Assembly (NCBI GenBank): GCA_903824575.1
Contig: CAIJXJ010000071.1
Coordinates: forward strand, 1 to 42,051
Direction of reading: 5' to 3'
DNA: 42,051 nucleotides
Source of the DNA: an uncultured Methylobacillus sp.
Lineage (GTDB): Bacteria > Pseudomonadota > Gammaproteobacteria > Burkholderiales > Methylophilaceae
The position numbers and the translations under genes were made by a program. Positions within the stretch are counted from its first letter, which is position 1. Every line of letters begins with the position of its first letter. Shown piece after piece: positions 15,102 through 22,257 of this stretch. The notes under the pieces are model-generated. The model was given only the letters and a program-made list of their open reading frames with translations. It was not told where the DNA came from and ran no database searches.

Positions 15102-15934
15102 GCCGCCCGCGCCGACATGCTGCGTTTCTCGAACACGCGCACGCCCGGCAGCTTGGTATTCATGCCGGTGGCGCGCACCTGGGCGCGCAGCTTGACGCTG
15201 TCGGCCATCAGCAGGCTGATCAACTCGGGATGCGCGGCGACGTGCACCACCAGGGCGTGGAGATCCTCGACCTCGTAATCCATGGTCTTGCTGGTCGAAA
15301 TGCCGGAGACCTTGGCCGGCGCCTGTGCGGCGACCGGCATGCTGACTACAGCCGCCGTCACCATGGCGGCATGCGCCTCTGCGGTTGCCTGCTCGGATGC
15401 CTCGGCCTGTTGGCGGGCCTCTTCCTGCGCCTTGGCTGCGCCTTCGGCATCGCCTTGGGCCAACGCTACTTCGGCAGCAATCTGCGCAGCCTCTGCGGCC
15501 TCTGCAGCGGCGCGTGCTGCAGCTTCCTGCTGGCGCTGTTCTTCTGCCAGACGATCGCGTTCGCGGCGTGCCACTTCTTCGGCAGCGCGGCGGGCAATCT
15601 CGGCTTTTCGCTCCTGCTCTTGGGTGTAGGCGATCATGGATCCCTTGAGCTTCGACTCGGCTTCGGCCAGGTAATTTGCTGGCGCCCGGAACAGCTCGTT
15701 GATCGCTTTGACGGCCTGGTTGAGCGGGCCGGTGATGCTGACGCGCTGCTCTTCGACGCGCTTCTGCAGGCCTTTGACGGCCTTGAGGTCGTCGCCCGCG
15801 GCTTCCAGCATTTCGTCGCTGTCAACAGTGAAGTCGGCGGCGTTGGCCAGGGCGCGCTGCGCCTGCCCGGTGAAGACGATGGCGCTGTCGGCGTCGTAGA
15901 CGACCTGGCCCTTGGTGCGGATGGTTTCAGACAC
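15098..15934 (-). CDS. Coiled-coil protein of the recombination operon
   Basis: A 278-residue protein. The first 95 residues (TVDSDEMLEAAGDDLKAVKG, LNQAVKAINELFRAPANYLA) resemble a helical phage domain commonly found beside RecT and exonuclease genes. Residues ~95-195 form a long Ala/Glu/Arg-rich coiled coil (ARRAAEEVARRERDRLAEEQ). The C-terminal domain (MDYEVEDLHALVVHVAAHPE) ends with LPGVRVFEKRS. It overlaps the exonuclease gene by 8 bases. It may help the annealing or nuclease proteins, but the sequence does not show how. Confidence 0.6.
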   Translation of the reverse strand: MSETIRTKGQVVYDADSAIVFTGQAQRALANAADFTVDSDEMLEAAGDDLKAVKGLQKRVEEQRVSITGPLNQAVKAINELFRAPANYLAEAESKLKGSMIAYTQEQERKAEIARRAAEEVARRERDRLAEEQRQQEAAARAAAEAAEAAQIAAEVALAQGDAEGAAKAQEEARQQAEASEQATAEAHAAMVTAAVVSMPVAAQAPAKVSGISTSKTMDYEVEDLHALVVHVAAHPELISLLMADSVKLRAQVRATGMNTKLPGVRVFEKRSMSARAA

Positions 15935-16529
15935 TTTGTTTCTCCTTGAAGTTAAGGGTGATGGAATGGCGCTCGCAAAAGCTGCGCAGCGTGATCAGAC
16001 TCATGAAAACGGACAGGTCGGTCGGGCTCGTGTATTGCTTGAGCTCGTAGCTGCCCGGGAAAAGTCGCACCGCGTAGCGCTTCATGGATCTCGCGATCGC
16101 GCTGTAGGCGTGGGCGTAGGCAGCGAGCTGGGGGCCGACGCTGGGGAACATGGCCGAGCCGCTCTTGATGTCAACGACGGCGCTGTCGAGGCCGACAAAG
16201 CCGACCCGGTCGAGCGTTCCGGCATAGCCCATGGTCTCGCAATAGACACGCTTCTCGATGGCGACCCATTGGCAACTGTGGTCATGACAGAACTTGATCC
16301 AGCCGTCCAGGTAAGGCCGCAGCTCGGGGTCCAGGGCGTCGATGTCGAGCTGCTGCAGGTCGTACAGCTCGCAGGCCCTGTGCACCGCCGTGCCGAACTC
16401 CTGGGCGGCACTCAGCACGTCGGCATCCACAAACGAGAAGTCGCTCAAGGGTGCCAGGATCTGGGTGACGGACGGAATCACCCGGTCGCCATCCCTGTAC
16501 TCGTGCTTGACTGGATCGAAGGTCAGCAT
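15927..16529 (-). CDS. PD-(D/E)XK exonuclease, RecB/Cas4-like
   Basis: A 200-residue nuclease. The visible core is His50 in EFGTAVHRACELYD, then IEKRVY, YAGTLDRVGFV with the first Asp, and VVDIKSG with the Asp-x-Lys pair. A following helix (QLAAYAHAYSAIARS) corresponds to the QxxxY motif of RecB-type nucleases. It lies one base from the RecT stop. It would resect double-strand ends to give the single strands that RecT anneals, as in lambda exo/Bet or RecE/RecT. Confidence 0.8.
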   Translation of the reverse strand: MLTFDPVKHEYRDGDRVIPSVTQILAPLSDFSFVDADVLSAAQEFGTAVHRACELYDLQQLDIDALDPELRPYLDGWIKFCHDHSCQWVAIEKRVYCETMGYAGTLDRVGFVGLDSAVVDIKSGSAMFPSVGPQLAAYAHAYSAIARSMKRYAVRLFPGSYELKQYTSPTDLSVFMSLITLRSFCERHSITLNFKEKQSV

Positions 16530-17447
16530 TTACGCGGCTTTCGGCAACTGGTCGCGCAGGGCCAAGAAACCGTCCTTGGTCAGCCCGTCCAAGTTGGGCG
16601 CCATGCCGGTGAGGCCGGCGCGGTCGATCAGGTCGAGGATGTCGAGGCTGTTGTTCTTGGTGCGGTTGATGATCAGCTTGCGCTCGCCTTCCGTCGCCAG
16701 CGCGCCAGCCGGGTATTCCTTGGACTCCTTCTTCGGCGCGTCGTCTACGACCGGATCAGGCTCTTTGTTGTAAATCTCGCCGGTGTCCTGGTCGACCACT
16801 TTCGCCTGCGGCATAACCACACTCGGCTTGCGCGCCGACGTCACGCTGGTGACGTTGCCAGTCGGGCCGACTTCGACGACGTCCTGCATTTCCTCCGTGG
16901 TCTGCAGGCCCATGCTGATTTCTGGCGCGTAGGTGCGAACGAAGAAGGCGGCGGCGCGGTACATCAGCATCAGCTCTGGCATCGTCTTCCACTTGCTGCC
17001 GTTCTTGGTCGACCAGCCCTCGGCGTTGGCCATGGCAACCGTGACCTCGGGGCCGATCAGCTTTTCGCCGGTAGCCTTCTCCATCGCCCAGGCGCGGCAG
17101 CCGCTGCGGTCGTCCTTCCACTCGTAGCGCATGGCGGAGAAGCGACCCGATTGGTTGAAGCAAGCGATCAGGAACTTCGACGACCAGCCGGGGTTGCCGT
17201 GAACGATGTACAGGTTCTGCATGACCATCAGCGGGCTGGCGCCCATGCGGTTGGCCATCTCGAGCGCCACGATGCAGTTGGCGACGTTGTTCTGGTACTG
17301 AGCAGGCACCAGAGACGAGGCTGCAAAGGCCTTGCCGATCCGGTTGGCAAGCTCCCAGCCGCCCTGGCTGTTGAAACCCGGCATGACGGCCGCATTGGTT
17401 TGCGGTGCCAGCTCCATGTTTTGGTTGATGTCTACGACGGCGTTCAT
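16530..17447 (-). CDS. recT: RecT-family single-strand annealing protein
   Basis: A 305-residue protein with AAGGACC before the ATG. The region from about 25 to 200 carries the RecT pattern: NCIVALEMANRMGASPLMVM, QNLYIVHGNPGWSSKFLIAC, and TMPELMLMYRAAAFFVRTYA. The C-terminal third is charged and less ordered, with a final helical unit (LDILDLIDRAGLTGMAPNLD). RecT proteins bind and anneal single-stranded DNA and drive phage recombination with the neighbouring exonuclease. It is among the first enzymes of the leftward operon. Confidence 0.88.
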   Translation of the reverse strand: MNAVVDINQNMELAPQTNAAVMPGFNSQGGWELANRIGKAFAASSLVPAQYQNNVANCIVALEMANRMGASPLMVMQNLYIVHGNPGWSSKFLIACFNQSGRFSAMRYEWKDDRSGCRAWAMEKATGEKLIGPEVTVAMANAEGWSTKNGSKWKTMPELMLMYRAAAFFVRTYAPEISMGLQTTEEMQDVVEVGPTGNVTSVTSARKPSVVMPQAKVVDQDTGEIYNKEPDPVVDDAPKKESKEYPAGALATEGERKLIINRTKNNSLDILDLIDRAGLTGMAPNLDGLTKDGFLALRDQLPKAA

Positions 17448-17496
17448 CTTGAGGTCCTTTGTGGTTGAGGGAAAACGGGGTTAAAAGTGGCTGGCA

Positions 17497-17820
17497 TCAG
17501 GCGATGCCATGCGGGAGAAGGTGATAGGCGCCAGCCCAGATCAGGCCGGCACAGACCATGTAGGCAACGAACACAATAAACACGATCAGCACTTTTTCGA
17601 GCGCATGAAATGGCTCTGGTTTATTGATTCGAGTTGCCGCAAGCTCTTCGTAAGGCGGAAGCGTGACCTGCTCGTCAGCGGCGCGCGCGCGGCGCACCGG
17701 GCAGTCGCGGCCTTGGTTGCAGTCGTGTGGCGCGTGATACTCGCAGCATGAAACAGGGGCAGGTCTAACGGCGCAGTCACCGTCGCCTGTGCAGTGGCCA
17801 AAGTCGTTACAGCAGTTCAC
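17497..17820 (-). CDS. Cys-rich protein with C-terminal membrane segment
   Basis: A 107-residue protein with a GTG start at 17820 overlapping the stop of the gene before. The N-terminal 40 residues hold nine cysteines in two similar units (CNDFGHCTGDGDCAVRP and CEYHAPHDCNQGRDCPVRR), a possible metal-binding repeat. A hydrophobic segment near residues 77-97 (VLIVFIVFVAYMVCAGLIWA) anchors it in the membrane. Such small Cys-rich membrane proteins recur in early regions of betaproteobacterial phages. Function is unknown. Confidence 0.55.
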   Translation of the reverse strand: MNCCNDFGHCTGDGDCAVRPAPVSCCEYHAPHDCNQGRDCPVRRARAADEQVTLPPYEELAATRINKPEPFHALEKVLIVFIVFVAYMVCAGLIWAGAYHLLPHGIA

Positions 17821-17987
17821 AGCCAGCCCCAGATCGCACCCAGGACGCGCGCAAACGCGCCGGGCTTGTTAGCGGTGCGACCATCGATCAAAGCGGTCTG
17901 CAGGCGCCGGGCGTCGCCGTAGATCTCGGGCATGCGGGGCGTGTAGAGCAGGCCGATCTGGACCTTGCCGGTGTTGTAGGTGGTCAT
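17817..17987 (-). CDS. Small hypothetical protein
   Basis: A 56-residue protein from ATG 17987 (MTTYNTGKVQIGLLYTPRMP, EIYGDARRLQTALIDGR). It overlaps both neighbours by 4 bases. The longer upstream open frame is Arg-rich and lies inside the preceding gene, so it is not used. No family is recognised. Confidence 0.55.
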   Translation of the reverse strand: MTTYNTGKVQIGLLYTPRMPEIYGDARRLQTALIDGRTANKPGAFARVLGAIWGWL

Positions 17988-18238
17988 GCCGGCACCCCCA
18001 TGAATTCTTCGATCTCTTGCTCGATGCGGGCCTTGTCGTCTGCGGTCAGCTTGTTGGTGAGCCAAGGGGCGGCGCGACCGCGGCGGTCGCACACCGTGAA
18101 TTCGATTTCGGTGTAGCCGTAGAAGTCCCAGTCAGATGCCCAGGTGCTGCTGTCGCCCTTGACGCTGACGAAGTGATCGATCTGCACCTGGCAGGGAATT
18201 CCTGCTACCGTGCTCTCGATGATTTGCTGTCTTGCCAT
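17984..18238 (-). CDS. First gene of leftward early operon, hypothetical
   Basis: An 84-residue protein from ATG 18238, with GGAG 9 bases upstream on the minus strand. It has a beta-rich start (IIESTVAGIPCQVQIDHFVS), a Trp-rich middle (SSTWASDWDFYGYTEIEFTV), and an acidic helical end (KARIEQEIEEFMG). I recognise no family, though small proteins like this head the early operons of related phages. The leftward promoter lies about 40 bases upstream. Confidence 0.6.
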   Translation of the reverse strand: MARQQIIESTVAGIPCQVQIDHFVSVKGDSSTWASDWDFYGYTEIEFTVCDRRGRAAPWLTNKLTADDKARIEQEIEEFMGVPA

Positions 18239-18276
18239 CTGTTGCTCCTGCCGCTGTGGGGTGCGGCTTGAGCGCA

Positions 18277-18305
18277 ATCATAAGATAGATAATCTATCAA
18301 AGCAA
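18277..18305 (-). promoter_or_regulatory. Leftward early promoter with operator palindrome
   Basis: On the minus strand, -35 TTGCTT (18300-18305) and -10 TATGAT (18277-18282) are 17 bases apart. The spacer holds a perfect palindrome, GATAGAT-A-ATCTATC (18284-18298). Repressor bound there would block the leftward early operon, as at lambda PL/OL. The promoter is read by eye and unproven. Confidence 0.65.
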
Positions 18306-18357
18306 GAAAAACTAGCGGTAATTTCAAAAATAAACTACTTATCGGTATACGTAGTTT
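18305..18357. promoter_or_regulatory. Second operator-like cluster
   Basis: AGAAAAACTAGC (18305-18316) is repeated exactly at 19500-19511 in the CI/Cro intergenic region. Next to it, AAACTAC (18332-18338) and GTAGTTT (18351-18357) form a 7-bp inverted repeat with a 12-base spacer. Shared motifs in the two control regions suggest binding by the same regulator. The rest of 18239-18408 holds the terminator and no gene. Confidence 0.5.
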
Positions 18358-18369
18358 GGAAACGGGCGT

Positions 18370-18393
18370 GAAAAAGCCCGCGCGCGGCGGGCT
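18370..18393 (-). terminator. Rho-independent terminator after lipoprotein gene
   Basis: AGCCCGC (18375-18381) pairs with GCGGGCT (18387-18393), and on the minus strand the stem is followed by five T residues (18370-18374). It ends the CI-lipoprotein transcript before the leftward early promoter region. Confidence 0.8.
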
Positions 18394-18408
18394 GGTTGGG
18401 TGGACTGG

Positions 18409-18816
18409 CTATTTGACCGCCGTTGGCTCCGCAGCATTCACTTCGTTGGGCGTTGTACCCATCCGGCTGCCGCTTCCGGATTTCGTGTAGGTCACTTTTT
18501 GCAACACGCCGTTTGACGCGATCTGGTACATCGCCGTGGACATCGTGTAATCCGCGCCCCCAGCAAATGCGCCAACGATCGGAATGAAGGTGGCGCCTTT
18601 CACCTGGTACTGCATTCCAGAGTAGGCGATTGTCTTTATCCCGCCGCTGAACATTACCGTCGTCGGTTTTCCAAGTTTTGCCAGAATCTCGTTCTCCGTG
18701 GTCTGGCCTTCTTTGAATTGAAGGGCGGCATCCTGCGATACCTGCACCCCAGACGCTGCGCACCCAGCGATGACAAAGGCGGCGATCGTTAACAAACCGT
18801 AGGTTTTTAATTTCAT
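18409..18816 (-). CDS. Lipoprotein with BamE/SmpA-like motif, probable lysogenic conversion gene
   Basis: A 135-residue protein from ATG 18816, with AAGGA upstream. The signal peptide (LKTYGLLTIAAFVIAGC) ends in lipobox IAGC. The mature part has FKEGQTTENEILAKLGKPTT, the early motif of the SmpA/OmlA (BamE) fold. It continues with a Gly-rich hydrophobic stretch (GATFIPIVGAFAGGADYTMS). It lies directly downstream of the repressor on the same strand and before a terminator, so it is probably expressed in the lysogen. A surface role such as superinfection exclusion is inferred from that position. Confidence 0.7.
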   Translation of the reverse strand: MKLKTYGLLTIAAFVIAGCAASGVQVSQDAALQFKEGQTTENEILAKLGKPTTVMFSGGIKTIAYSGMQYQVKGATFIPIVGAFAGGADYTMSTAMYQIASNGVLQKVTYTKSGSGSRMGTTPNEVNAAEPTAVK

Positions 18817-18842
18817 TGTTTGGTCCTTTGTGTTGGAGAAAT

Positions 18843-19454
18843 TCAACGGTACCGTCTTTCCACCGCTCGCAAAACTCCAATGATGTGGCTCTTCCCAAGT
18901 AGCTTGATGGGGTAGCGTGGGTTTACTGGTTTCAGGTACCAGTCGCCACCATCTTTGATGAGCTGCTTGAACGTGGTTTCATCGCTTCCGTTTTTGGCCA
19001 CAACGTAGTCGCCGGGCTGTGGATCTATTTCGGGCTCAATGATTAGGATCATGCCAGGCGTGAACTCTGGCTCCATGCTGTCGCCGGTCACTCGCAATGC
19101 GAAAGTGTGGGACTTGACCGGGACTGTTACGGCCACACGCTCCATGCCGCCGTCTCCGGGGTGAAAATTATCGATGAACTCTTTGAAATTACCGGCTTGA
19201 ACGTCTGAAAGTAACGGCACGAAACCCCCTATGTTTGGGCCTTCCTCTGTATCAGCGTTCCCGCTCATCAGTTGCGCGACAGATATTCCGAGAGCATGCG
19301 CCACCAATGGCTGCCGCTTTCTATTGGGGGCTGTACCGCCCTCTTTTTCCCATTGCTGAACTGCTCCGCGCGTAGCGCCGACCAATTTACCGAACGCCTC
19401 CTCGGTAAGTTTCAAGCGTTCTCGGCCCTGTTTTATCAATGTGTGAATGCTCAT
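18843..19454 (-). CDS. CI-type repressor, XRE helix-turn-helix plus S24 peptidase
   Basis: A 203-residue lambda CI/LexA-like repressor. The N-terminal helix-turn-helix is at about 5-60 (LIKQGRERLKLTEEAFGKLV, GATRGAVQQWEK). The self-cleavage site is Ala87-Gly88 in SDVQAGNF. The C-terminal S24 domain has Ser126 in GDSMEPEF and Lys163 in TTFKQL, the catalytic dyad. It keeps lytic promoters off and would be inactivated by RecA during SOS. It is divergent from the Cro-like gene, and no clear ribosome binding site precedes its ATG. Confidence 0.93.
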   Translation of the reverse strand: MSIHTLIKQGRERLKLTEEAFGKLVGATRGAVQQWEKEGGTAPNRKRQPLVAHALGISVAQLMSGNADTEEGPNIGGFVPLLSDVQAGNFKEFIDNFHPGDGGMERVAVTVPVKSHTFALRVTGDSMEPEFTPGMILIIEPEIDPQPGDYVVAKNGSDETTFKQLIKDGGDWYLKPVNPRYPIKLLGKSHIIGVLRAVERRYR

Positions 19455-19477
19455 AGTAGCAAGATATTCTTTTGTTT

Positions 19478-19512
19478 AGCTAGTTTTTGTTGCGTAGATA
19501 GAAAAACTAGCT
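19478..19512. promoter_or_regulatory. Operator inverted repeat between repressor and Cro genes
   Basis: AGCTAGTTTTT (19478-19488) and AAAAACTAGCT (19502-19512) are perfect 11-bp inverted arms with a 13-base spacer. The region lies between divergent repressor and Cro-like genes and overlaps the rightward promoter. It is the natural site for CI and Cro binding. Confidence 0.7.
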
Positions 19513-19518
19513 TATGCT
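19490..19518 (+). promoter_or_regulatory. Rightward early promoter
   Basis: TTGCGT (19490-19495) and TATGCT (19513-19518) are 17 bases apart. The expected start of transcription, about 7 bases past the -10, falls at or next to the ATG at 19526, so the Cro-like mRNA may be leaderless. The match to consensus is moderate. Confidence 0.5.
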
Positions 19519-19525
19519 CTCGGCC

Positions 19526-19777
19526 ATGGAAACCAAAACCGAGACCCCCCTCGAGCGCGCAATCCAGTCCTGTGGCGGCATGACCGCCATGGCGCGCACG
19601 CTCAATCTTAGTGGCCACGCCGTGGTCTACCAGTGGAAACAAACCCAGGTCCCGGCCGAGTGGTGCCCCGACATTGAGGCCCTTACGGGCGTCAAGTGCG
19701 AGGAACTGCGCCCCGACGTGAACTGGGCGGTCCTGCGCGGCAAACCAGAGACCCACGCCACCACCGCCCAAGCCTGA
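19526..19777 (+). CDS. Cro-like helix-turn-helix regulator (YdaS type)
   Basis: An 83-residue protein from ATG 19526; the frame also has an upstream ATG at 19514, but that lies inside the -10 box. The sequence PLERAIQSCGGMTAMARTLN, then LSGHAVVYQWKQTQVPAEWC and IEALTGVKCEELRPDVNW, is the pattern of the YdaS/Cro family antirepressors. It would bind the operators between itself and CI and favour lytic growth. It is the first gene rightward and is followed by a terminator. Confidence 0.85.
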   Translation: METKTETPLERAIQSCGGMTAMARTLNLSGHAVVYQWKQTQVPAEWCPDIEALTGVKCEELRPDVNWAVLRGKPETHATTAQA

Positions 19778-19854
19778 AGGTTTCGCCGTGTCCTCCCAGT
19801 TTTCCCCTTCCAAAGTGGCGTCGTTTAGTCCATTTTTCGACATCGCTGGGGTTC

Positions 19855-19886
19855 GCCCGCTGGCTCCAGGGCCGGTGGGCTTTTTT
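19855..19886 (+). terminator. Terminator after Cro-like gene
   Basis: GCCCGCTGG (19855-19863) pairs with CCGGTGGGC (19872-19880), with two G-T pairs. A run of six T follows (19881-19886). It is placed like lambda tR1, between Cro and the replication genes, so it could limit downstream expression until antitermination or readthrough. Confidence 0.7.
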
Positions 19887-19903
19887 ATTTCTGAAAGCGC
19901 TCT

Positions 19904-20116
19904 ATGGCTGTGACCAAGCGTGAAAACAGCATCCACGTCCGCGTGTCCGACGAGGCAGATGCGGTGCTGGAGCTTCTCTGCGAAGCCGCGGGCGCTGACA
20001 AGGCGAAGCATGCCGCGCAGCTGCTGGAGAAGATATTGCTCGGGGAGGGCCATGCGCTGAAGGTAGCCGCGATGCGGTTTTCGCGCTTGGGAACAGCAGG
20101 GAGTGTCAGGGAATGA
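19904..20116 (+). CDS. Small ribbon-helix-helix-like protein
   Basis: A 70-residue protein. The pattern of one short strand and two helices (KRENSIHVRVSDEADAVLEL, LCEAAGADKAKHAAQLLEKI) is like Arc/CopG-type ribbon-helix-helix DNA-binding proteins. It follows the terminator and overlaps the next gene by ATGA. A regulatory role in the rightward early operon is likely but not shown. Confidence 0.6.
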   Translation: MAVTKRENSIHVRVSDEADAVLELLCEAAGADKAKHAAQLLEKILLGEGHALKVAAMRFSRLGTAGSVRE

Positions 20117-20433
20117 AACCGAAATTCGACAGTCTTGCGAATTCGCAAGCCACTCCCTACCACCAGATGCCAGGCGCCAGCCAGGGCAACGCATTCACGG
20201 CTCACATTCGCCAACCGGAGCAACCGCGGGCCTTGACGGCAATAGAAAAAGAGCGCGCCTACCAGGCGGCCTACGCGCGCCGTCATTACGTGCCGGCTGC
20301 CCAGCGCAACGCCGCCATCACGGCATTCAAACGCACGGCGATCGCCACGTTCGGCGCTCCAACCGATACCAGCCAAGCCCAGGCCAAGACAGCGCGTCTG
20401 GTCGGCAGGCGCAACACAGACAGGAGCCAATGA
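20113..20433 (+). CDS. Hypothetical protein of replication operon
   Basis: A 106-residue, basic protein, low in acidic residues (LTAIEKERAYQAAYARRHYV, PAAQRNAAITAFKRTAIATF). The N-terminal third looks disordered; the middle is helical. It overlaps its neighbours by 4 bases. No family is recognised. The basic helices suggest nucleic acid binding. Confidence 0.5.
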   Translation: MKPKFDSLANSQATPYHQMPGASQGNAFTAHIRQPEQPRALTAIEKERAYQAAYARRHYVPAAQRNAAITAFKRTAIATFGAPTDTSQAQAKTARLVGRRNTDRSQ

Positions 20434-20726
20434 TGCGAAACAACATGGCCGCCACGTCGATGGCGACATTTCACAGCCTGCCGGTCAAGGATTACCTGCA
20501 GCCCAAAGAGGCCGAGGTCATGAACCTGATGATCGGCGGCCACCAACTTACCCGCGAGCAGATCGCGCAGCGCCTGGGTTGGAAAGAGGCCAGCGTGTGC
20601 GGTCGCATCAACTCGCTGGTCACCAAGGGGTGCCTCGAGGAAATCGACGGCGGCAGGACGGTAAGCGGGCGCCCGGCGAAGCTGGTCAGGATCCCGGTGG
20701 TGGGCCAGAGGGAGCTTTGGAATTGA
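20430..20726 (+). CDS. Winged-helix DNA-binding protein
   Basis: A 98-residue protein from ATG 20430 with CAGGAG at 20421-20426. The middle (HQLTREQIAQRLGWKEASVC, GRINSLVTKGCLEE) is a clear winged helix of MarR/replication-initiator type, and the wing reads TVSGRPAKLVRIPV. It immediately precedes the DUF1376 replication gene and overlaps its TTG start. It may be a regulator or a replication accessory protein. Confidence 0.65.
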   Translation: MMRNNMAATSMATFHSLPVKDYLQPKEAEVMNLMIGGHQLTREQIAQRLGWKEASVCGRINSLVTKGCLEEIDGGRTVSGRPAKLVRIPVVGQRELWN

Positions 20727-21556
20727 ACTTTTACAAACACTATATTGGTGATTTTCAGCGAGATACTGGTCATCTTTCGCTCACTGAGCGAGGCGCATAT
20801 CTTGCGTTAATTCATCACTACTATGCGACAGAAAAACCTCTGCCAAATGATCACGCCGCACTTTGCAGAATTGCCGGAGCCGTCGAGAAACATGAGCGCG
20901 CAGCGGTCAAGGTAGCCGTCGGGTTTTTCGAGGCTGTTGAGAGTGGGTTGATGCACCCACGCATCGAAGCGGAGATTCAAAAGGCGGGCGCAGTTTCGAA
21001 CGTAAACCGCGAGATTGCGTTGGTTCGTGAGGCCGCGAGACGTGCCGAAAGAGTGGCACATAACGAGCACGAAGCGTGCTCAAAGCGTGATACTGACGTG
21101 CCACGAAAAAAGCACGAACAGAGCACTCCCCAGACACCAGACACCAGAGTAATACAGGAATCAGGTATTTGTAGCGCTGTAGCCGCGCGCGAAAAACCGG
21201 GCGACGTTTGCAAAGCCATGAAAGCCGCAGGCATGGGCAGCGTCAACCCGTCAAGCCCCAGGCTCACAGCCGCCATCGAATCAGGCATCACGACTGCAGA
21301 GTTCGCTCAGGCTGCAGCTGATGCGGTCGCGCTAGGCAAGGGGTTTTCATACGCCATCGCCATGGCCATCGGGCGCCGATCCGATGCAGCCAAGTTGGCT
21401 CAAAACCTCCCGGGAGGCGGAGAGACATTCGCCGAGCGGGACGCCCGTATCGGTCGCGAACGGTGGGAGCAGCAGACCGGACGCGTTCACCCCGACAACA
21501 TGCCGGCACGAACCGTGATCGACATCACCCCTCAACGAATGGAGCTCACAGCATGA
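20723..21556 (+). CDS. DUF1376 replication protein (YdaU-like)
   Basis: A 277-residue protein using a TTG start at 20723 that overlaps the previous stop (TTGA), with GAGGGAGC at 20708-20715. The N-terminal domain (NFYKHYIGDFQRDTGHLSLT, RGAYLALIHHYYATEKPLPN) is the DUF1376 signature of phage replication-initiation proteins. The middle is charged and likely flexible. The C-terminal part (VCKAMKAAGMGSVNPSSPRL, FSYAIAMAIGRRSDAAKLAQ) resembles a helical DNA-binding end. It is probably the origin-binding initiator, paired with the next gene as loader. Confidence 0.75.
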   Translation: MNFYKHYIGDFQRDTGHLSLTERGAYLALIHHYYATEKPLPNDHAALCRIAGAVEKHERAAVKVAVGFFEAVESGLMHPRIEAEIQKAGAVSNVNREIALVREAARRAERVAHNEHEACSKRDTDVPRKKHEQSTPQTPDTRVIQESGICSAVAAREKPGDVCKAMKAAGMGSVNPSSPRLTAAIESGITTAEFAQAAADAVALGKGFSYAIAMAIGRRSDAAKLAQNLPGGGETFAERDARIGRERWEQQTGRVHPDNMPARTVIDITPQRMELTA

Positions 21557-21996
21557 TGCAGGCCGTCGATTACATTTTTACGCAATGCACGGCCACATAC
21601 GGGTCGGCATGGGATCGGTCGCTTGGCCAGGCCCCAATCGCCGACATCAAAACGGCGTGGCTCAATGCCATCGACCCCTTCAAAACATCGAAGAAGCGAA
21701 TCCTGTGGGCTCTCCAAAACCTGCCGGAACACTGCCCAAACCCGATCGAATTTCGCAATTTGTGCCGATCTGCCCCGATGCCCGAGTCTCCGGTGTTGCC
21801 GTTGCCGAAAGCTGACCCAAGCCGCGTTGCCGAGGAGTTGGCAAAGCTCGGAATGCTTCCGAAAGTTGAGAGGCCGCACGGCATGAAGCAATGGGCTTAT
21901 GACCTCAAGGCGCGCCACGAGGCGGGGCATAAGCTCAACCCGAACCAGATCCGTTGCTACACCGACGCGCTTGGCCTGCAACCCGAGGCAGCATGA
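21553..21996 (+). CDS. Lambda P-like helicase loader, putative
   Basis: A 147-residue protein from ATG 21553 in a 4-base overlap. The pattern IFTQCTATYGSAWDRSLGQA, then IKTAWLNAIDPF, ILWALQNLPEHCPNPIEFRN and LCRSAP follows the arrangement of lambda P-type loaders, which recruit host DnaB to the phage origin. The C-terminal half is shorter than in lambda P. The assignment rests on pattern and on its place after a replication protein. Confidence 0.6.
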   Translation: MMQAVDYIFTQCTATYGSAWDRSLGQAPIADIKTAWLNAIDPFKTSKKRILWALQNLPEHCPNPIEFRNLCRSAPMPESPVLPLPKADPSRVAEELAKLGMLPKVERPHGMKQWAYDLKARHEAGHKLNPNQIRCYTDALGLQPEAA

Positions 21997-22229
21997 CATG
22001 CCCGGCGTTTACCAAGCAACTCGACCACTTGACTGCGTTGGCGTCATCGGAGTTCAGGGCATGGCAGGTGTACGCATGGCGCCGAGCCCAAGAGCTCGAA
22101 TCCGATCCGTCGGGCCTTTGGATCGGGATCTGTACCCGGTTGGAAAACTCGATCAGTGGTGGCCCGGCAAGACCTACGGAGTTCGGCCGCCCGTCTGCGA
22201 CGAGACGCCACTTAGCGCCGCCGAAGTGA
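21993..22229 (+). CDS. Small phage protein; overlapping frame alternative
   Basis: A 78-residue protein from ATG 21993 (LTALASSEFRAWQVYAWRRA, QELESDPSGLWIGICTRLEN), resembling small helical proteins with YAWxRAxEL and DPSGLW in phage replication regions. Its last ~20 residues look less like protein. A second frame from ATG 21998 to 22261 encodes a sensible end (DLYPVGKLDQWWPGKTYGVR, LSAAEVKIAIDKGIVR), and its stop overlaps the next start by ATGA. Either two genes overlap here or a frameshift near 22130 joins them. Confidence 0.5.
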   Translation: MTCPAFTKQLDHLTALASSEFRAWQVYAWRRAQELESDPSGLWIGICTRLENSISGGPARPTEFGRPSATRRHLAPPK

Positions 22230-22257
22230 AGATTGCAATCGACAAGGGGATAGTCCG

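Noticed and set aside
19788-19913. A possible 41-residue ORF from GTG 19788.
   Set aside because: It runs straight through the terminator stem and T-run and has no protein-like pattern.
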